Shown here one piece after another: positions 14,729 to 22,007 of a stretch of 22,937 bases of DNA. A program made the position numbers and the translations under genes. The stretch covers positions 1 through 22,937 of the forward strand of contig CAXSBR010000032.1 of NCBI GenBank assembly GCA_964236495.1. The letters run 5' to 3'. Numbering within the stretch: the first letter of the stretch is position 1; every line of letters begins with the position of its first letter. Below the pieces are notes generated by a model. That model was given only the letters and a program-made list of their open reading frames with translations. It ran no database searches and was not told the origin of the DNA. This stretch comes from CAXSBR01 sp964236495. GTDB taxonomy: Bacteria; Actinomycetota; Actinomycetes; Mycobacteriales; Jatrophihabitantaceae.

Positions 14729-15112
14729 CGATAGTCCTCCTCGAGACCCCCCATGATCGGCACGCCCGCGCTAGACCTGAGCGGCCAGCGTGATATCGCC
14801 CGCAACCGGCGACCAGCGCGAAAATGCCGGTTCGTAGAGGGGTTGGGTTGGTCGTCGGTGACGGTTGGCCGATCCCAGGCCGACCAGGGGCCAGGCCGGG
14901 CCGGCCGTGAGTGTCCCGGGCGCCGGCGCCAGCGCCGCTGACAATCCGGATGTGGGCCCGCTTCTTGACGTCGGAGCAGGTAGCAAAGGTGTTGGCAGGC
15001 TTGCCAGGTGCCATCTGACAGAGGAAACTATTATCGTCCATATGTTCGGGAGGTGGGGGACGTAGCTCCAAGGGCCGAACAGCCCTGGAACGCCGCTGTC
15101 GGACCGTTAAGT
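14729..15112. other. Intergenic region between the GGDEF gene and ISL3 copy 1
   Basis: A long minus-strand frame crosses this region only because the ISL3 frame runs on past a frameshift; its composition is not convincing. The region holds a copy of the repeated 16-bp motif (15033) and a small hairpin (AGGGC...GCCCT, about 15070-15086). The promoter of the GGDEF gene must lie in its left part. No gene is supported. Confidence 0.4.
15033..15048 (+). promoter_or_regulatory. Repeated 16-bp motif, variant copy 3
   Basis: ATCGTCCATATGTTCG differs by two bases from the two identical copies at 5314 and 11935. It is in an otherwise featureless stretch 64 bases outside the ISL3 left end. Confidence 0.25.
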
Positions 15113-15115
15113 GGC

Positions 15116-16398
15116 TCATCGCAGAAGAGGGTGTAGTCGGGGTCTGAAGCCGCCGGTGTTGAGTAGTGCTCGGGTGATGTAGTTGGTCAGGTTGCGGAAG
15201 CCCAAGGCGGTGCCGCGGAGGGTGTTCGAGGCGGCCGTTGATCGCTTCGGTGGGTCCGTTGCTGGTGCCGGGTCGGTCGAAGTAGGCCAGGATGTCGGCA
15301 GCTCTGCGTTTGAGGGTGCGGCACAGGGTGATCAGCTCGGTCAGGGCGGTCGGTACGCCGCGGCCGATCGCTGCGATCACCGACTGCAGTTCAGCTTTCC
15401 CTGCGGTGCGGTCGGGGTTGCGGTAGGCGCCCACGATGCGCTGGTAGATCCCCCAGGTCGCCTGCACCTGGGCGTGTTGGTCGTCGGTGAATACCGCGGT
15501 CAGGCGGGTGTGTTGGCGGTCGGTGAGTAGCTCGGCACCGGTGCGCAGGACCCGGCGGATGCCGTAGAGCGGATCGCCGGTGCGCCCTCGGTGACCGTGG
15601 ATGTGCTGCCGCACTTTCTGTCGGCACCGGTCGTCGACAGCGTCACCGGCCAGGGCCACAACGTGGAACGGGTCCATGACCGCCGTCGCGTCAGGGATCG
15701 CTTCAGCTGCGGCGGTCTTGAACCCGGTGAACCCGTCCATCGCGACAGTCTCGATCCCGGCTCGGAACGCCGCGCTCTGCGCGGCCAGCCATGCCGTGAA
15801 CACCTGCTTGGAACGGCCCTCGACGATGTCGAGCAGCCGGGCCGGGCCGGTGCCATCACGGACCGGGGTGAGGTCGATGACCACCGTCACGAACCGCTCC
15901 TGTCGGCCGGTCCCGGCGCGGGGGTGACGCCAGCAGTGCTCGTCGACGCCGAGAACCTGCACCCCGTGCAGGCGATGCGGGTCCTCGATCAGGGTTGCGA
16001 CCGGCAGCCAGGACAGCGTCGTTGACGGTATGCCAGGCGGCGCCAAGGCGGGCGACGCGTGCGATCGCGACCCGATCGATGACCACCGCCCGCAGCGCCC
16101 ACAACACCGCATGCGTCGTGAGCTGCGACCGCGCAGCCGCAGTCGAACTGGTGTCTTGGCGCCACACGTGCCCGCAGCCGCCGCAACGGTAGCGGCGCAC
16201 GGTCACATGCAGGATCGTCGGCCGCCACCCGACCGGCACGTGCGCCAGCCGACGAACGACGGTGTCACGCGCGACGCCCCGCGCGCCACAACGATCACAC
16301 CAGCACGACCGGTCGACAACGTCCACCGGTTTCACGACCCGACAAGCCAGCACCGTGCGGTCCTTGCCGACGTGCTGACCAGTAACGGTCAGAACCAA
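15116..16398 (-). pseudogene. ISL3 transposase with two frameshifts (copy 1)
   Basis: The N-terminal part (from a TTG at 16398, with homologous sequence back to about 16440) has the ISL3 zinc-finger pattern CDRCG...C..CGHVW. The middle part has LGVDEHCWRH (first catalytic Asp), MDGFTGFKTA and VMDPFHVVALAGDA (second Asp), and GPTEAINGRLEH (catalytic Glu). Two single-base insertions break it: near 15995 (after NDAVLAAGR) and near 15221 (after GRLEH, in a G run). Repairing both restores a complete protein ending LHPLLR at 15116, inside the terminal repeat. All three DDE residues survive. Either the copy is recently dead or the insertions are sequencing errors. Confidence 0.8.
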
Positions 16399-16456
16399 CC
16401 GATCCAGCAGACAAAATGCAGCGAGATTGGGGCAGCAAAAAGTAGGCTCTTACATA

Positions 16457-16512
16457 CGTCGAGGTCTTCGGATAGGCAGCGTGAGAACTGCCATCATCGG
16501 AAGACCTCGACG
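16457..16512. repeat. Large inverted repeat inside the ISL3 right end
   Basis: CGTCGAGGTCTTC (16457-16469) and its exact complement (16500-16512) form a 13-bp stem; a smaller GGCAG...CTGCC hairpin sits in the loop. It lies between the terminal repeat and the transposase start, where such structures can block read-through translation or transcription into the transposase. ISL3 copy 2 lacks this end. Confidence 0.6.
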
Positions 16513-16534
16513 CCTACCCCGTGAGCGACGAGCC

Positions 16535-16687
16535 AGGCACTACACCGTAAACTGGGATGTTGCACACAGGGCAGTGCGACGGGGGCCGCAGCACCGACTC
16601 GCCACAAGGCACCCGGTGGATGGCTACGTTGAGGAACGAGCCGACCGCGAGCCCGAGGAGCCCGACGGCGGATACGAGGATCGCCAC
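16535..16687 (-). pseudogene. pilD: Prepilin peptidase N-terminal fragment, cut by ISL3
   Basis: Starting at GTG 16687 (GAAGGGA upstream), the sequence reads VAILVSAVGLLGLAVGSFLN, then VAIHRVPCGESVLRPPSHC and PVCNIPVYGVV. This is the N-terminus of the type IV prepilin peptidase/methylase: a membrane helix, GSFLNV.I.R.P.GES and the first CxxC of the zinc motif. The enzyme cleaves prepilins after the glycine before Phe and methylates the new N-terminus. The homology stops exactly at the ISL3 right end (16534), after which the frame runs seven more residues into the IS and stops at 16514. The aspartic-protease part is absent. It begins 37 bases after the pilA stop, so it was in the same operon. 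Confidence 0.8.
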
Positions 16688-16724
16688 GGCAGGTCCCTTC
16701 CGGCGGACGAATCAATCGGCGACG

Positions 16725-17510
16725 TCAGGGAGCGACCGACGCGGAGGACTGCACCGCGATCTGTGCGTTGCTGACGGTGGCCCGTTGAGTTCCCGCGGTC
16801 GCGCCTGCCGTAGTACTGGCGGCGGCCCGGCCGGCAGTGGTGCTCGCCGCCGAGGGGGCGGCGCTGGTGCTAGCGGCCGTAGGAGCCGCGCTGGTGCTGG
16901 CGGCCGTGGGCGCGGCGGCTGTGCTGGTGGCAGTTGTGCTGGCAGCCGTGGAGGCGGCGCTCGAGCTGGCGGCGGTGCTGGTTGACGTGGTGCTCGCACC
17001 GCCCGGCGGCGTCGGGTCGCTCACTGGGCACCCACTGGCGTAAGCCGGCGATGTCGGCAAAGCAGACAAGCCGCTGACCTTGACCGAACCGCCGGACGCG
17101 CTCGCGTAGCACCACACCTTGCCGGCGCCCTTGCTGTTGTAGGCGTAGACGTCGTAATTGGCCGGCGCGGCGGCGTTGTCGACCGCGTACGCGAACGAGG
17201 TTCCGTCACTCGCCTTCAGGCTGCGTGATGCGCATCCGGTAAGATTCCAAGGCGTCGCGTCGCTCGCCGAGCCGATCCCCGTCGGATACGTATTCGTGTC
17301 CGCAACGCACAACTCGAGGGTCGACACGGCAGCGCGCAGATCCGACCCGGATGCCTTATCGTTGGCGCCCTTCTTGTAGTTCAGGTATAGCGGGATGGCG
17401 ATCGCGATCAGGATGCCGATGATCACGACGACCACGAGCAGCTCGATCAGGGTGAAGCCGCGGTCGCCTTCTTCGCGCTCCTCGCGGAGCTGGACCAAGC
17501 GGTTGAGCAT
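16725..17510 (-). CDS. pilA: Type IV pilin/pseudopilin with a long Ala/Ser/Thr tail
   Basis: The 261-residue prepilin has a charged leader ending DRG and the cleavage/methylation motif G-FTLIELLVVVVIIGILIA at residues 18-37, the hydrophobic helix that packs pilus subunits. The globular part (about 50-165) carries paired cysteines around TLELCVADT and LTGCASRS, plus others at KVWCYAS and ASGCPVSDP. From about residue 168 the protein becomes a roughly 90-residue Ala/Ser/Thr/Pro-rich tail with 9-residue repeats (AAPTAASTS). ATG 17510 has AGGGGG upstream at good spacing. It lies between truncated pilC and truncated pilD, so it cannot be processed or assembled without genes elsewhere. The pilin call is firm; the tail could be a surface stalk or glycosylated linker. 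Confidence 0.85.
   Translation of the reverse strand: MLNRLVQLREEREEGDRGFTLIELLVVVVIIGILIAIAIPLYLNYKKGANDKASGSDLRAAVSTLELCVADTNTYPTGIGSASDATPWNLTGCASRSLKASDGTSFAYAVDNAAAPANYDVYAYNSKGAGKVWCYASASGGSVKVSGLSALPTSPAYASGCPVSDPTPPGGASTTSTSTAASSSAASTAASTTATSTAAAPTAASTSAAPTAASTSAAPSAASTTAGRAAASTTAGATAGTQRATVSNAQIAVQSSASVAP
16857..16975. repeat. 27-nt tandem repeat in the pilin tail
   Basis: Imperfect units with the core GCGCTGGTGCTGGCGGCCGT follow one another from about 16857 (two close copies, then more degenerate ones to about 16975). On the coding strand they encode Ala/Ser/Thr/Pro nonapeptides. Repeat number could vary by slippage and change tail length. Confidence 0.55.
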
Positions 17511-17742
17511 GGAGCCCCCTTGGCTCTTTCGGGCTCGGCGAGGAAGTTGCCGATGTTGATCCTTACGGGTTATATCGGCGTTAGTTATTATGGGTTGAGC
17601 GAGCGAGCACGAAAGTCGGCCGAAAACCGGACGATCTTGCTGCGTTGCCGTCCGGACGCGCGCGCGTGGCCCGCCTGCCGGCGGCTCGAATAGCGGTCGA
17701 GCCGTCACGGGGCGGGGCCACGCGAATCGTTACTGCCGAAGC
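17511..17742. promoter_or_regulatory. Promoter region of the pilin gene
   Basis: The gap between the pilC stop and pilA start contains an AT-rich stretch at about 17563-17595. On the minus strand it includes ATAATAAC and GATATAAC, candidate -10 boxes about 60-80 bases before the pilA ATG. No clear -35 was identified. The gap suggests that pilA has its own promoter. Confidence 0.35.
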
Positions 17743-18178
17743 TCAGCTCTGGATGTGCTGGTAGATCGTAGACATCGGCAGGTAGAGGCAGACGACCATC
17801 GTGCCGATGACTGCGCCGAGGATGACCCCGAGCAGGGGTTCCATCGCCGAGGTGAGCGACTCCGTCGACGTCTCGACCTCTGTCGTAGTAGTCGGCGAGT
17901 TGTCCAGCATGTTGGTGATCTGGCCGGTTTCCTCGCCGACCTCCATCATCTGCGTGACCATCGACGGGAACAGCGGGTGCCACTTCAGCGCCGCGGACAT
18001 CTGCCCGTCGCGCCGGACGGTGTCGCGCACGTCCTCCATCGCCTCGGTGATCACGGCGTTGCCGGATGTACCGCCGACCACCTCCAGGGCCTGGATGATC
18101 GGCACGCCGACAGCCAGTAGCGTGCCGAGGTTGCGCGCCCAGCGGCTGATGGCGAGCTTCGTGTACAGCCAGCCCGGC
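17743..18178 (-). pseudogene. pilC: PilC-type inner-membrane platform protein, C-terminal fragment
   Basis: The sequence from WLYTKLAISRWARNLGTLLA through GVPIIQALEVV, MMEVGEETGQI, TESLTSAMEPLL and VCLYLPMSTIYQHIQS is the last ~145 residues of the GspF/PilC platform protein of type IV pili (normally about 400 residues). The N-terminal two thirds are replaced by ISL3 copy 2 at about 18172-18180. Within the remnant, the stretch after MLDN reads SPTTTTEV where the family has a LADYYDREV-like sequence. Shifting the frame restores QLADYYDR, so a 1-base and then a 2-base deletion have occurred and compensated. It has no start codon of its own and is non-functional. Confidence 0.8.
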
Positions 18179-18897
18179 GCGGCTGCTGGACATGGTCGAG
18201 GGCCGCTCAAAACAGGCGTTGCGCGGCTGGCTCGAGCAGCAGACACCGGCGTTCCGAAACGGCGTCGACGTGGTCGCGATGGACGGGTTCACCGGGTTCA
18301 AGACCGCCGCCGACGCCCTGCCCGACGCGACCGCGGTGATGGACCCGTTTCACGTCGTCGCCCTCGCCGGCGACGCGCTCGACCGGTGCCGGCAACGCGT
18401 CCAGCAGGACCTGCACGGCCACCGCCGGTCGGGCCGGTGACCCGCTCTACGGCATCCGGCGCGTCCTGCGCACCGGCGTCGATCTGCTCACCGACCGCCA
18501 GCAGACCCGGCTTGAGGCAGTGTTCGCCGACGACGCCCACATCCGGGTCGCAGCGACGTGGGGCATCTACCAGCAAATCGTGATGGCCTACCGCGACCCC
18601 GACCGGGCCCCGGCAAAAACGAAGCTGCAAGGCGTCATCGCCTCGATCAGCCGCGGCGTCCCGGCGGCGCTGCTCGAGCTGCGGACCCTCGGCCGCACCC
18701 TGACCCAGCGCGCCGGCGACGTGCTCGCCTACTTCGACCGGCCGGGCAGCAGCAACGGCCGACCGAGGCGATTCAACGGCCGCCTCGAACACCTACGCGG
18801 CACCGCACTCGGCTTCCGAAACCTCACCAACTACATCACCCGCGCCCTACTCGACACCGGCGGCTTCAGACAATCACACCCTCTTCTGCGATGAGCC
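18172..18897 (+). pseudogene. Truncated ISL3 transposase (copy 2)
   Basis: This copy begins in the middle of the transposase (LLDMVEGRSKQALRGWLEQQ) and runs to the terminal repeat at 18877-18897. It retains MDGFTGFKTA and VMDPFHVVALAGDAL. A 1-base insertion near 18425 shifts the frame inside HGHR(G)RAGDPLYGIRR. Near 18760-18773 a deletion and an insertion turn the catalytic GPTEAIN into GRPRRFN, removing the essential Glu. The zinc-finger and first-Asp regions are absent, as is the 5' terminal repeat. It is inactive, but related to copy 1 throughout the shared part, and its surviving end is identical to the outer end of copy 1. Confidence 0.8.
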
Positions 18898-19039
18898 CGT
18901 TAATTGCGATGACTGCGTGACCGATCTAACTGGCAGGCGGGCTGTTGCGCCGCCGGGCAGCCGGGCAGCCGGGTGTGTGGGTGTCCGTGCGGTGCGGGTG
19001 CGTGGACGGCTGCCGGTGGCCGGTGCTTGAGTGCGCCGT

Positions 19040-19231
19040 GGTCAGCGTCCCGGTGCCGTGTCGCAGCACCTGGCGAAATTGCGAATGGCTGGACTCGTCA
19101 CGACCAGGCGTGAGGGAAATTAGATTATGTACGTCGCCAACGAGCATGTCAGCCAACTCGTTGCCGATTCCCTGCGCCACAGCGAGCATCTAGGCTCGGG
19201 CGTCCCGTCGCACCACCGACTATCTGGCTGA
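19040..19231 (+). pseudogene. ArsR/SmtB-family regulator remnant with internal stop
   Basis: In one frame the sequence reads RPGAVSQHLAKLRMAGLVTT, then RREGN, TAG (19121-19123), IMYVANEHVSQLVADSLRHSEH and a His-rich end (GVPSHH). This is the recognition helix, beta-wing and C-terminal dimer helix of ArsR-type metal- or stress-sensing repressors. The TAG sits in the wing where Arg is usual (GNRI.Y), so one substitution killed the frame. The N-terminal helices before RPGAVSQHL are not recognisable upstream. No metal-transport gene lies beside it. Confidence 0.7.
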
Positions 19232-19750
19232 GTTGCGCGCCGCACCCTCTTCGAGGTGCTGGTTTCGGCGTCCGATATACCCCGACGGGTGCCAGCGCAC
19301 CGCCTGAAGTCGCTCGCGCTGCCCCCGGGCTATCCGACGACCCGATATCGGCGGCAAGGCAGGTGCCGGGCGGATCTGGATCACGATCAGGCGGGCCGGC
19401 GTTCGCCCGGACTATCGACCTGAACGGATCCGGGCACCGCTCCATAGGATGCGTTTGGCTTGACCGATCATGTGCTGGTTCTCGACGGCGGTGTGCAGGT
19501 TGGCCACTTGCCGGGTGGAGACATGGCGCGGCGTTGCACGCTGAGCAGGCCGTGCCGTCGTGCACGGCCTGCTCAGCGGCGTCTCCGGCCGTCACAGTGA
19601 CAACTGCCAGGCTCGGTTGGACAACCTTCGGCTTGACCGGCCAGCAGGGTTCGGCAGATCGCTACCGCTGTTGCTCCGGGGCTGTCGGGAGGAGGCGAAT
19701 AACTGCCAGGGGGGTGTGACTTGTCGGGCTGTCCACCGCTGGCTATCCCG
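19232..19750. other. Intergenic stretch with a perfect inverted repeat
   Basis: About 520 bases without a supported gene. Long frames exist on both strands but lack recognisable domains. The notable content is the 16-bp perfect inverted repeat at 19540-19577, listed separately. No terminator with a T-run is seen for the minus-strand gene that ends at 19751. Confidence 0.45.
19540..19577. repeat. Perfect 16-bp inverted repeat with 6-nt loop
   Basis: GCTGAGCAGGCCGTGC (19540-19555) is followed after CGTCGT by its exact complement (19562-19577). The stem would be very stable. No T-run follows on either strand, so it is either a T-less terminator, a protein-binding hairpin or the end of a small mobile element. 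Confidence 0.55.
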
Positions 19751-20035
19751 TTACGAGCCGATGGCGCGAGTCCCGAAGACGACGACTTCACGCTCCAGGT
19801 CGTAGTACACCTCGTGGCTGGCGCTGAGCCAGTCGAACAGGTTGTCCGCGTCGTCGACGTTCACCGCGAGCACGACTTCGGCCGCACCGTTGTCGAGCAC
19901 GAGCTGGAACAGGTAGGTACCCGGCTCGCCCTGCCCGGAGGCCGAGAAGTTGGGCTGCCAGTTGGTGACCTTGCGGATCTTGATGACGTCCTTGCCCAGG
20001 TCGCTGGCGCCTGGGCCCTGCTGAGACTCGGTCAT
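19751..20035 (-). CDS. Conserved small protein of unknown function
   Basis: The 94-residue product reads MTESQQGPGASDLGKDVIKI, then RKVTNWQPNFSASGQGEPGT and YLFQLVLDNGAAEVVLAVNV, and ends with a DDADNLFDWLSASHEVYYDL segment followed by a strand. It looks like a compact alpha/beta protein with balanced composition and is more convincing as a protein than any frame around it. I believe similar proteins occur as hypotheticals in actinobacteria, but recognise no function. ATG 20035 has GAGAGGA at good spacing, which decides this start over a longer frame from 20077. No membrane segments or signal peptide. It is alone on its strand in this part of the window. Confidence 0.7.
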   Translation of the reverse strand: MTESQQGPGASDLGKDVIKIRKVTNWQPNFSASGQGEPGTYLFQLVLDNGAAEVVLAVNVDDADNLFDWLSASHEVYYDLEREVVVFGTRAIGS

Positions 20036-20450
20036 GACTTGTCCTCTCGGAAATGGGTGATCTAAGCAGTGAAGCACCGCCTGCTGAGCCGATCACAAGG
20101 GGGGCGGCAGGTCGTGGACCGCACCGGGCGGTGGGACGGCACGAGGGCCACGTCGTCTGATCAGATTGTCCGGCCGCGCTCACGGCGACTCGGAGCACCG
20201 AACCTTCGTGCCGCCATGCAGACGGCGTTTGGGAGCTCCCCGGTTGGAGGACGGAGTTGTCGACCTAGGCTTCGTCATCGGTGGTGAGCTACACACCGGA
20301 CGCCTACCGCTCATTGGGGAGTTGACCTACCGGTCGGAGGTTTGCCGCAGTGCTACCAGCGCATCATGGAGGCCCTGAGGCACGAGTTGGAGCTGAACCT
20401 GGTCGCTGGGTGGACAACGCCGCAACCGAGCTCAACCTGTGACACGAAAA
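20036..20450. other. Intergenic region upstream of the Abi gene
   Basis: About 415 bases separate two divergent genes. A TTGACC hexamer lies near 20321, without a good -10 at 17 bases. A short frame around 20366-20440 (MEALRHELELNLVAGW) looks mildly protein-like but has no family and no start context. The promoter of the Abi gene and its leader RNA should lie in the right part. Confidence 0.4.
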
Positions 20451-20490
20451 ACCCCGGCGATGTGGCCTGGGCCAGGGATCGTTCCGGGGT
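20451..20490 (+). ncRNA. Strong hairpin in the leader of the Abi gene
   Basis: ACCCCGG (20451-20457) pairs with CCGGGGT (20484-20490); inside it CGAT pairs with ATCG, and TGGC pairs with GCCA around a CTGG loop, giving one long three-tier hairpin. It is preceded by an A-rich CGAAAAA and ends 33 bases before the GTG of the Abi gene. AbiF-type genes are known to be preceded by a structured RNA (abiF RNA motif) that can act as an RNA antitoxin. I infer that this hairpin may be the equivalent. Without an alignment it could also be a simple attenuator. Confidence 0.45.
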
Positions 20491-20523
20491 GTGTGCTTCT
20501 AGGCTAGCAGGATCGACGCGAAC

Positions 20524-21171
20524 GTGGGATCTCTGACGCCCGAGCGGCTCGCCGCGCATCTGAGTCCTGACCGTCTGCACAACTACCTCACCGCGGCCGG
20601 CGGAGACCTCGACCAGGCGTTGGCGCTGTATCAGTGGAACTGCCAGGCCGCAGCGCTGTTGTTCGAAACCCTCGGCCACGGCGAAGTCCTGCTTCGCACA
20701 GCAATGCATAACCAGTTGACCGCCTGGCACACCCGCACCGGACGGGCGGGGTACTGGTACGACGATCCCGATCACATCCTGCCCGGCAGACGCCGCGACG
20801 ACATCGCTAAGGCCCGCCACTACCTGGCCCGGCACGGCATCGACGACGTGCCCGGCCAGATCGTCGCCCAGCTGACGTTCGGATTCTGGCGGTTCCTGCT
20901 CGACGCCAGCACCCAGACCCTGCTGTGGGCACCGGCGATCCAGCACGCCTTCCCGTCTCTCACTCCCCGCCGCCGGGCGACCGTCTACAACCTGGTCAAC
21001 CCGCTGTACGAGCTGCGCAACCGCATCGCCCACCACGAGCCCGTCCACAACCGACCACTCCAGCAGCGCTACGACCAACTTCTCGAGCTGGTCGGCTACA
21101 TCGATCCAGGCCTGCCGAGCTGGCTGAACGGGATCAGTCAGGTCCCGCCGGTGCTCGCCGCGCGACCATAA
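20524..21171 (+). CDS. Abi_2/AbiF-family HEPN protein (abortive infection)
   Basis: The 215-residue protein belongs to the Abi-like (AbiD/AbiF) group common in actinobacteria. Visible signatures are ERLAAHLSPDRLHNYLTAAG at the start, ALYQWN (33-39), LGHGEVLLRTAMHNQLTAW (50-68), LTFGFWRFLL (117-126) and the C-terminal ELRNRIAHHEPVHNRPL (163-179). RNRIAHH (165-171) is the R-x4-6-H motif of HEPN ribonucleases. Such proteins cleave RNA and are thought to arrest the cell during phage infection; AbiF is also proposed as an ancestor of Cas13. GTG 20524 was chosen because the family starts just before the ERL...LS..RL motif; AGGA lies somewhat upstream. A strong hairpin precedes it. The family is firm; the phage-defence role here is inferred. 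Confidence 0.85.
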   Translation: MGSLTPERLAAHLSPDRLHNYLTAAGGDLDQALALYQWNCQAAALLFETLGHGEVLLRTAMHNQLTAWHTRTGRAGYWYDDPDHILPGRRRDDIAKARHYLARHGIDDVPGQIVAQLTFGFWRFLLDASTQTLLWAPAIQHAFPSLTPRRRATVYNLVNPLYELRNRIAHHEPVHNRPLQQRYDQLLELVGYIDPGLPSWLNGISQVPPVLAARP

Positions 21172-21232
21172 GCCCTATGTCCGCCTACTAGGAAGGCAGC
21201 CGCTTCACCGTCCTAAACGGGGCAATTGTCTA

Positions 21233-21691
21233 GGATCCGCGGACACCGCGGACCGCCGGCTGGCCGCGCAGATCGGTACGGCCCGCCTGATTCAGGCGGC
21301 GCGGGCGGGGCGGTGGTCGATCGCCGACATCGCCGATGCGCTGGAGGTCACCCGCGCGACGGTCACCGCGCGGCTGCGGCTGATCGACTCCGCGGCGCCG
21401 GCGTCGGGCGGGGTGACCGTTCCAGCACGGCCGCGGGCGGCGCCGCGACGCCGGCCCGGCCCACCCCCGGCCGAGGAGGGCTGGCTCACCCCGGGGCAGG
21501 CGTGCCAGCTGGCGGGAGTACGCCGCCGGTCACTGACCCGGTGGCGGCTCGCCGGCCTGCTGCCCGGCTCAAGATCCAGCGAAAGCGGGCGGTGGCTGTA
21601 TCGGCGGGAGGACTCGAAGGCGGTGGTAGCATTCCGCGACGGCCGGACCGGCCTGCCCCACGGCACCTTCGCCGGGCACTCCGCCACCTAA
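21233..21691 (+). CDS. HTH protein without a visible start (possibly 5'-truncated)
   Basis: One frame is continuously protein-like from about 21233 to the stop at 21689-21691. It contains a first helix-turn-helix (RAGRWSIADIADALEVTRAT, then VTARLRLIDS), a Pro/Arg-rich linker, and a second MerR/BldC-like domain (WLTPGQACQLAGVRRRSLTR, WRLAGLLPG, GRWLYRRED). No ATG, GTG or TTG exists in this frame between the end of the Abi gene and the first HTH; the first GTG is at 21413, inside the linker. Either the N-terminus was lost in a rearrangement, a rare CTG or ATT start is used, or only the second domain is made from 21413. It is convergent with the excisionase-like gene. The DNA-binding role is inferred from the HTH motifs. 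Confidence 0.55.
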   Translation, partial: GSADTADRRLAAQIGTARLIQAARAGRWSIADIADALEVTRATVTARLRLIDSAAPASGGVTVPARPRAAPRRRPGPPPAEEGWLTPGQACQLAGVRRRSLTRWRLAGLLPGSRSSESGRWLYRREDSKAVVAFRDGRTGLPHGTFAGHSAT

Positions 21692-21752
21692 GCCCGCGAC
21701 CCAGCCACATCAGGCTTCTCGAGGCCGGTGCGGGAATGTGCGTTGGCCGAGG

Positions 21753-22007
21753 TTAACCGGCCGGTTCGTCGCCGCCGGTGAAGGGGTGTGCGGTGACCCA
21801 GGTGGCGGTGTGACGTTTGACGGCGTCGATGTAGGTCTCGAGGTCGGTGCGTTCCACCCGCCACTGCCCGCGGCCGCCGATCTTGAGTGCGGGTAGGTCC
21901 CCGCCGCGGAACAGGGCGTAGGTCTGGGAGCGGCTGATCGCCAGTTCGGCGGCCACGTCGTCGAGGGTGAGGAACCGCGGCGCCGGCGGAAGGTCGGGTT
22001 CGGTCAC
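21753..22007 (-). CDS. Excisionase-family helix-turn-helix protein
   Basis: The 84-residue protein contains FLTLDDVAAELAISRSQTYA, LFRGGDLPALKIGGRGQWRV and ERTDLETYIDAV. This is the winged-helix layout of the MerR-like excisionase/AlpA/BldC group: N-terminal LT..DVA..L..S, then LP..KIGGRG.WRV in the wing. Members bind DNA as directionality factors for recombinases or as regulators. The GTG at 22007 fits the usual length upstream of FLTL. It lies 74 bases from, and divergent to, repeated element D, so the gap may be a shared control region. There is no integrase next to it; the only recombinase is 12 kb away, so I would not call it the Xis of that element. Confidence 0.75.
   Translation of the reverse strand: MTEPDLPPAPRFLTLDDVAAELAISRSQTYALFRGGDLPALKIGGRGQWRVERTDLETYIDAVKRHTATWVTAHPFTGGDEPAG

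Larger units (their letters stand above)
15113..16534 (-). mobile_element. ISL3-family insertion sequence, copy 1
   Basis: Terminal inverted repeats are recognisable: the left end GGCTCATCGCAGAAGAGGG at 15113 and the right end, read inward, GGCTCGTCGCTCACGGGG ending at 16534. They share GGCTC.TCGC and further positions. The element is about 1.42 kb, usual for ISL3. The right end cuts the prepilin peptidase gene. The flanks of this single copy (CGTTAAGT left, AGGCACTA right) do not match, so it carries no target duplication of its own, in line with rearrangement after insertion. Confidence 0.75.
15105..18905. mobile_element. Composite-transposon-like unit: inverted ISL3 copies around pil genes
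   Basis: Two ISL3 copies lie in inverted orientation with their transposase 3' ends facing outward. The outer ends are identical for at least 16 bases: GGCTCATCGCAGAAGAGGGT begins at 15113, and its complement ends at 18897. The 8 bases immediately outside are CGTTAAGT on the left (15105-15112) and CGTTAATT on the right (18898-18905), a 7/8 direct repeat, and ISL3 elements make 8-bp target duplications. The inside holds truncated pilC, intact pilA and truncated pilD. I infer transposition as one unit; separate insertions into similar AT-rich targets are the alternative. Confidence 0.55.

Noticed and set aside
16557..16985. Plus-strand Gly/Ala/Arg-rich frame across pilD and the pilin tail
   Set aside because: It is antiparallel to the recognised pilD fragment and pilA; the Gly/Arg-rich repeat is the complement of the pilin tail repeat.
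20342..20536. Short plus-strand frame with MEALRHELELNLVAGW
   Set aside because: It runs through the leader hairpin of the Abi gene and overlaps that gene's start, has no ribosome site and matches no family that I know.
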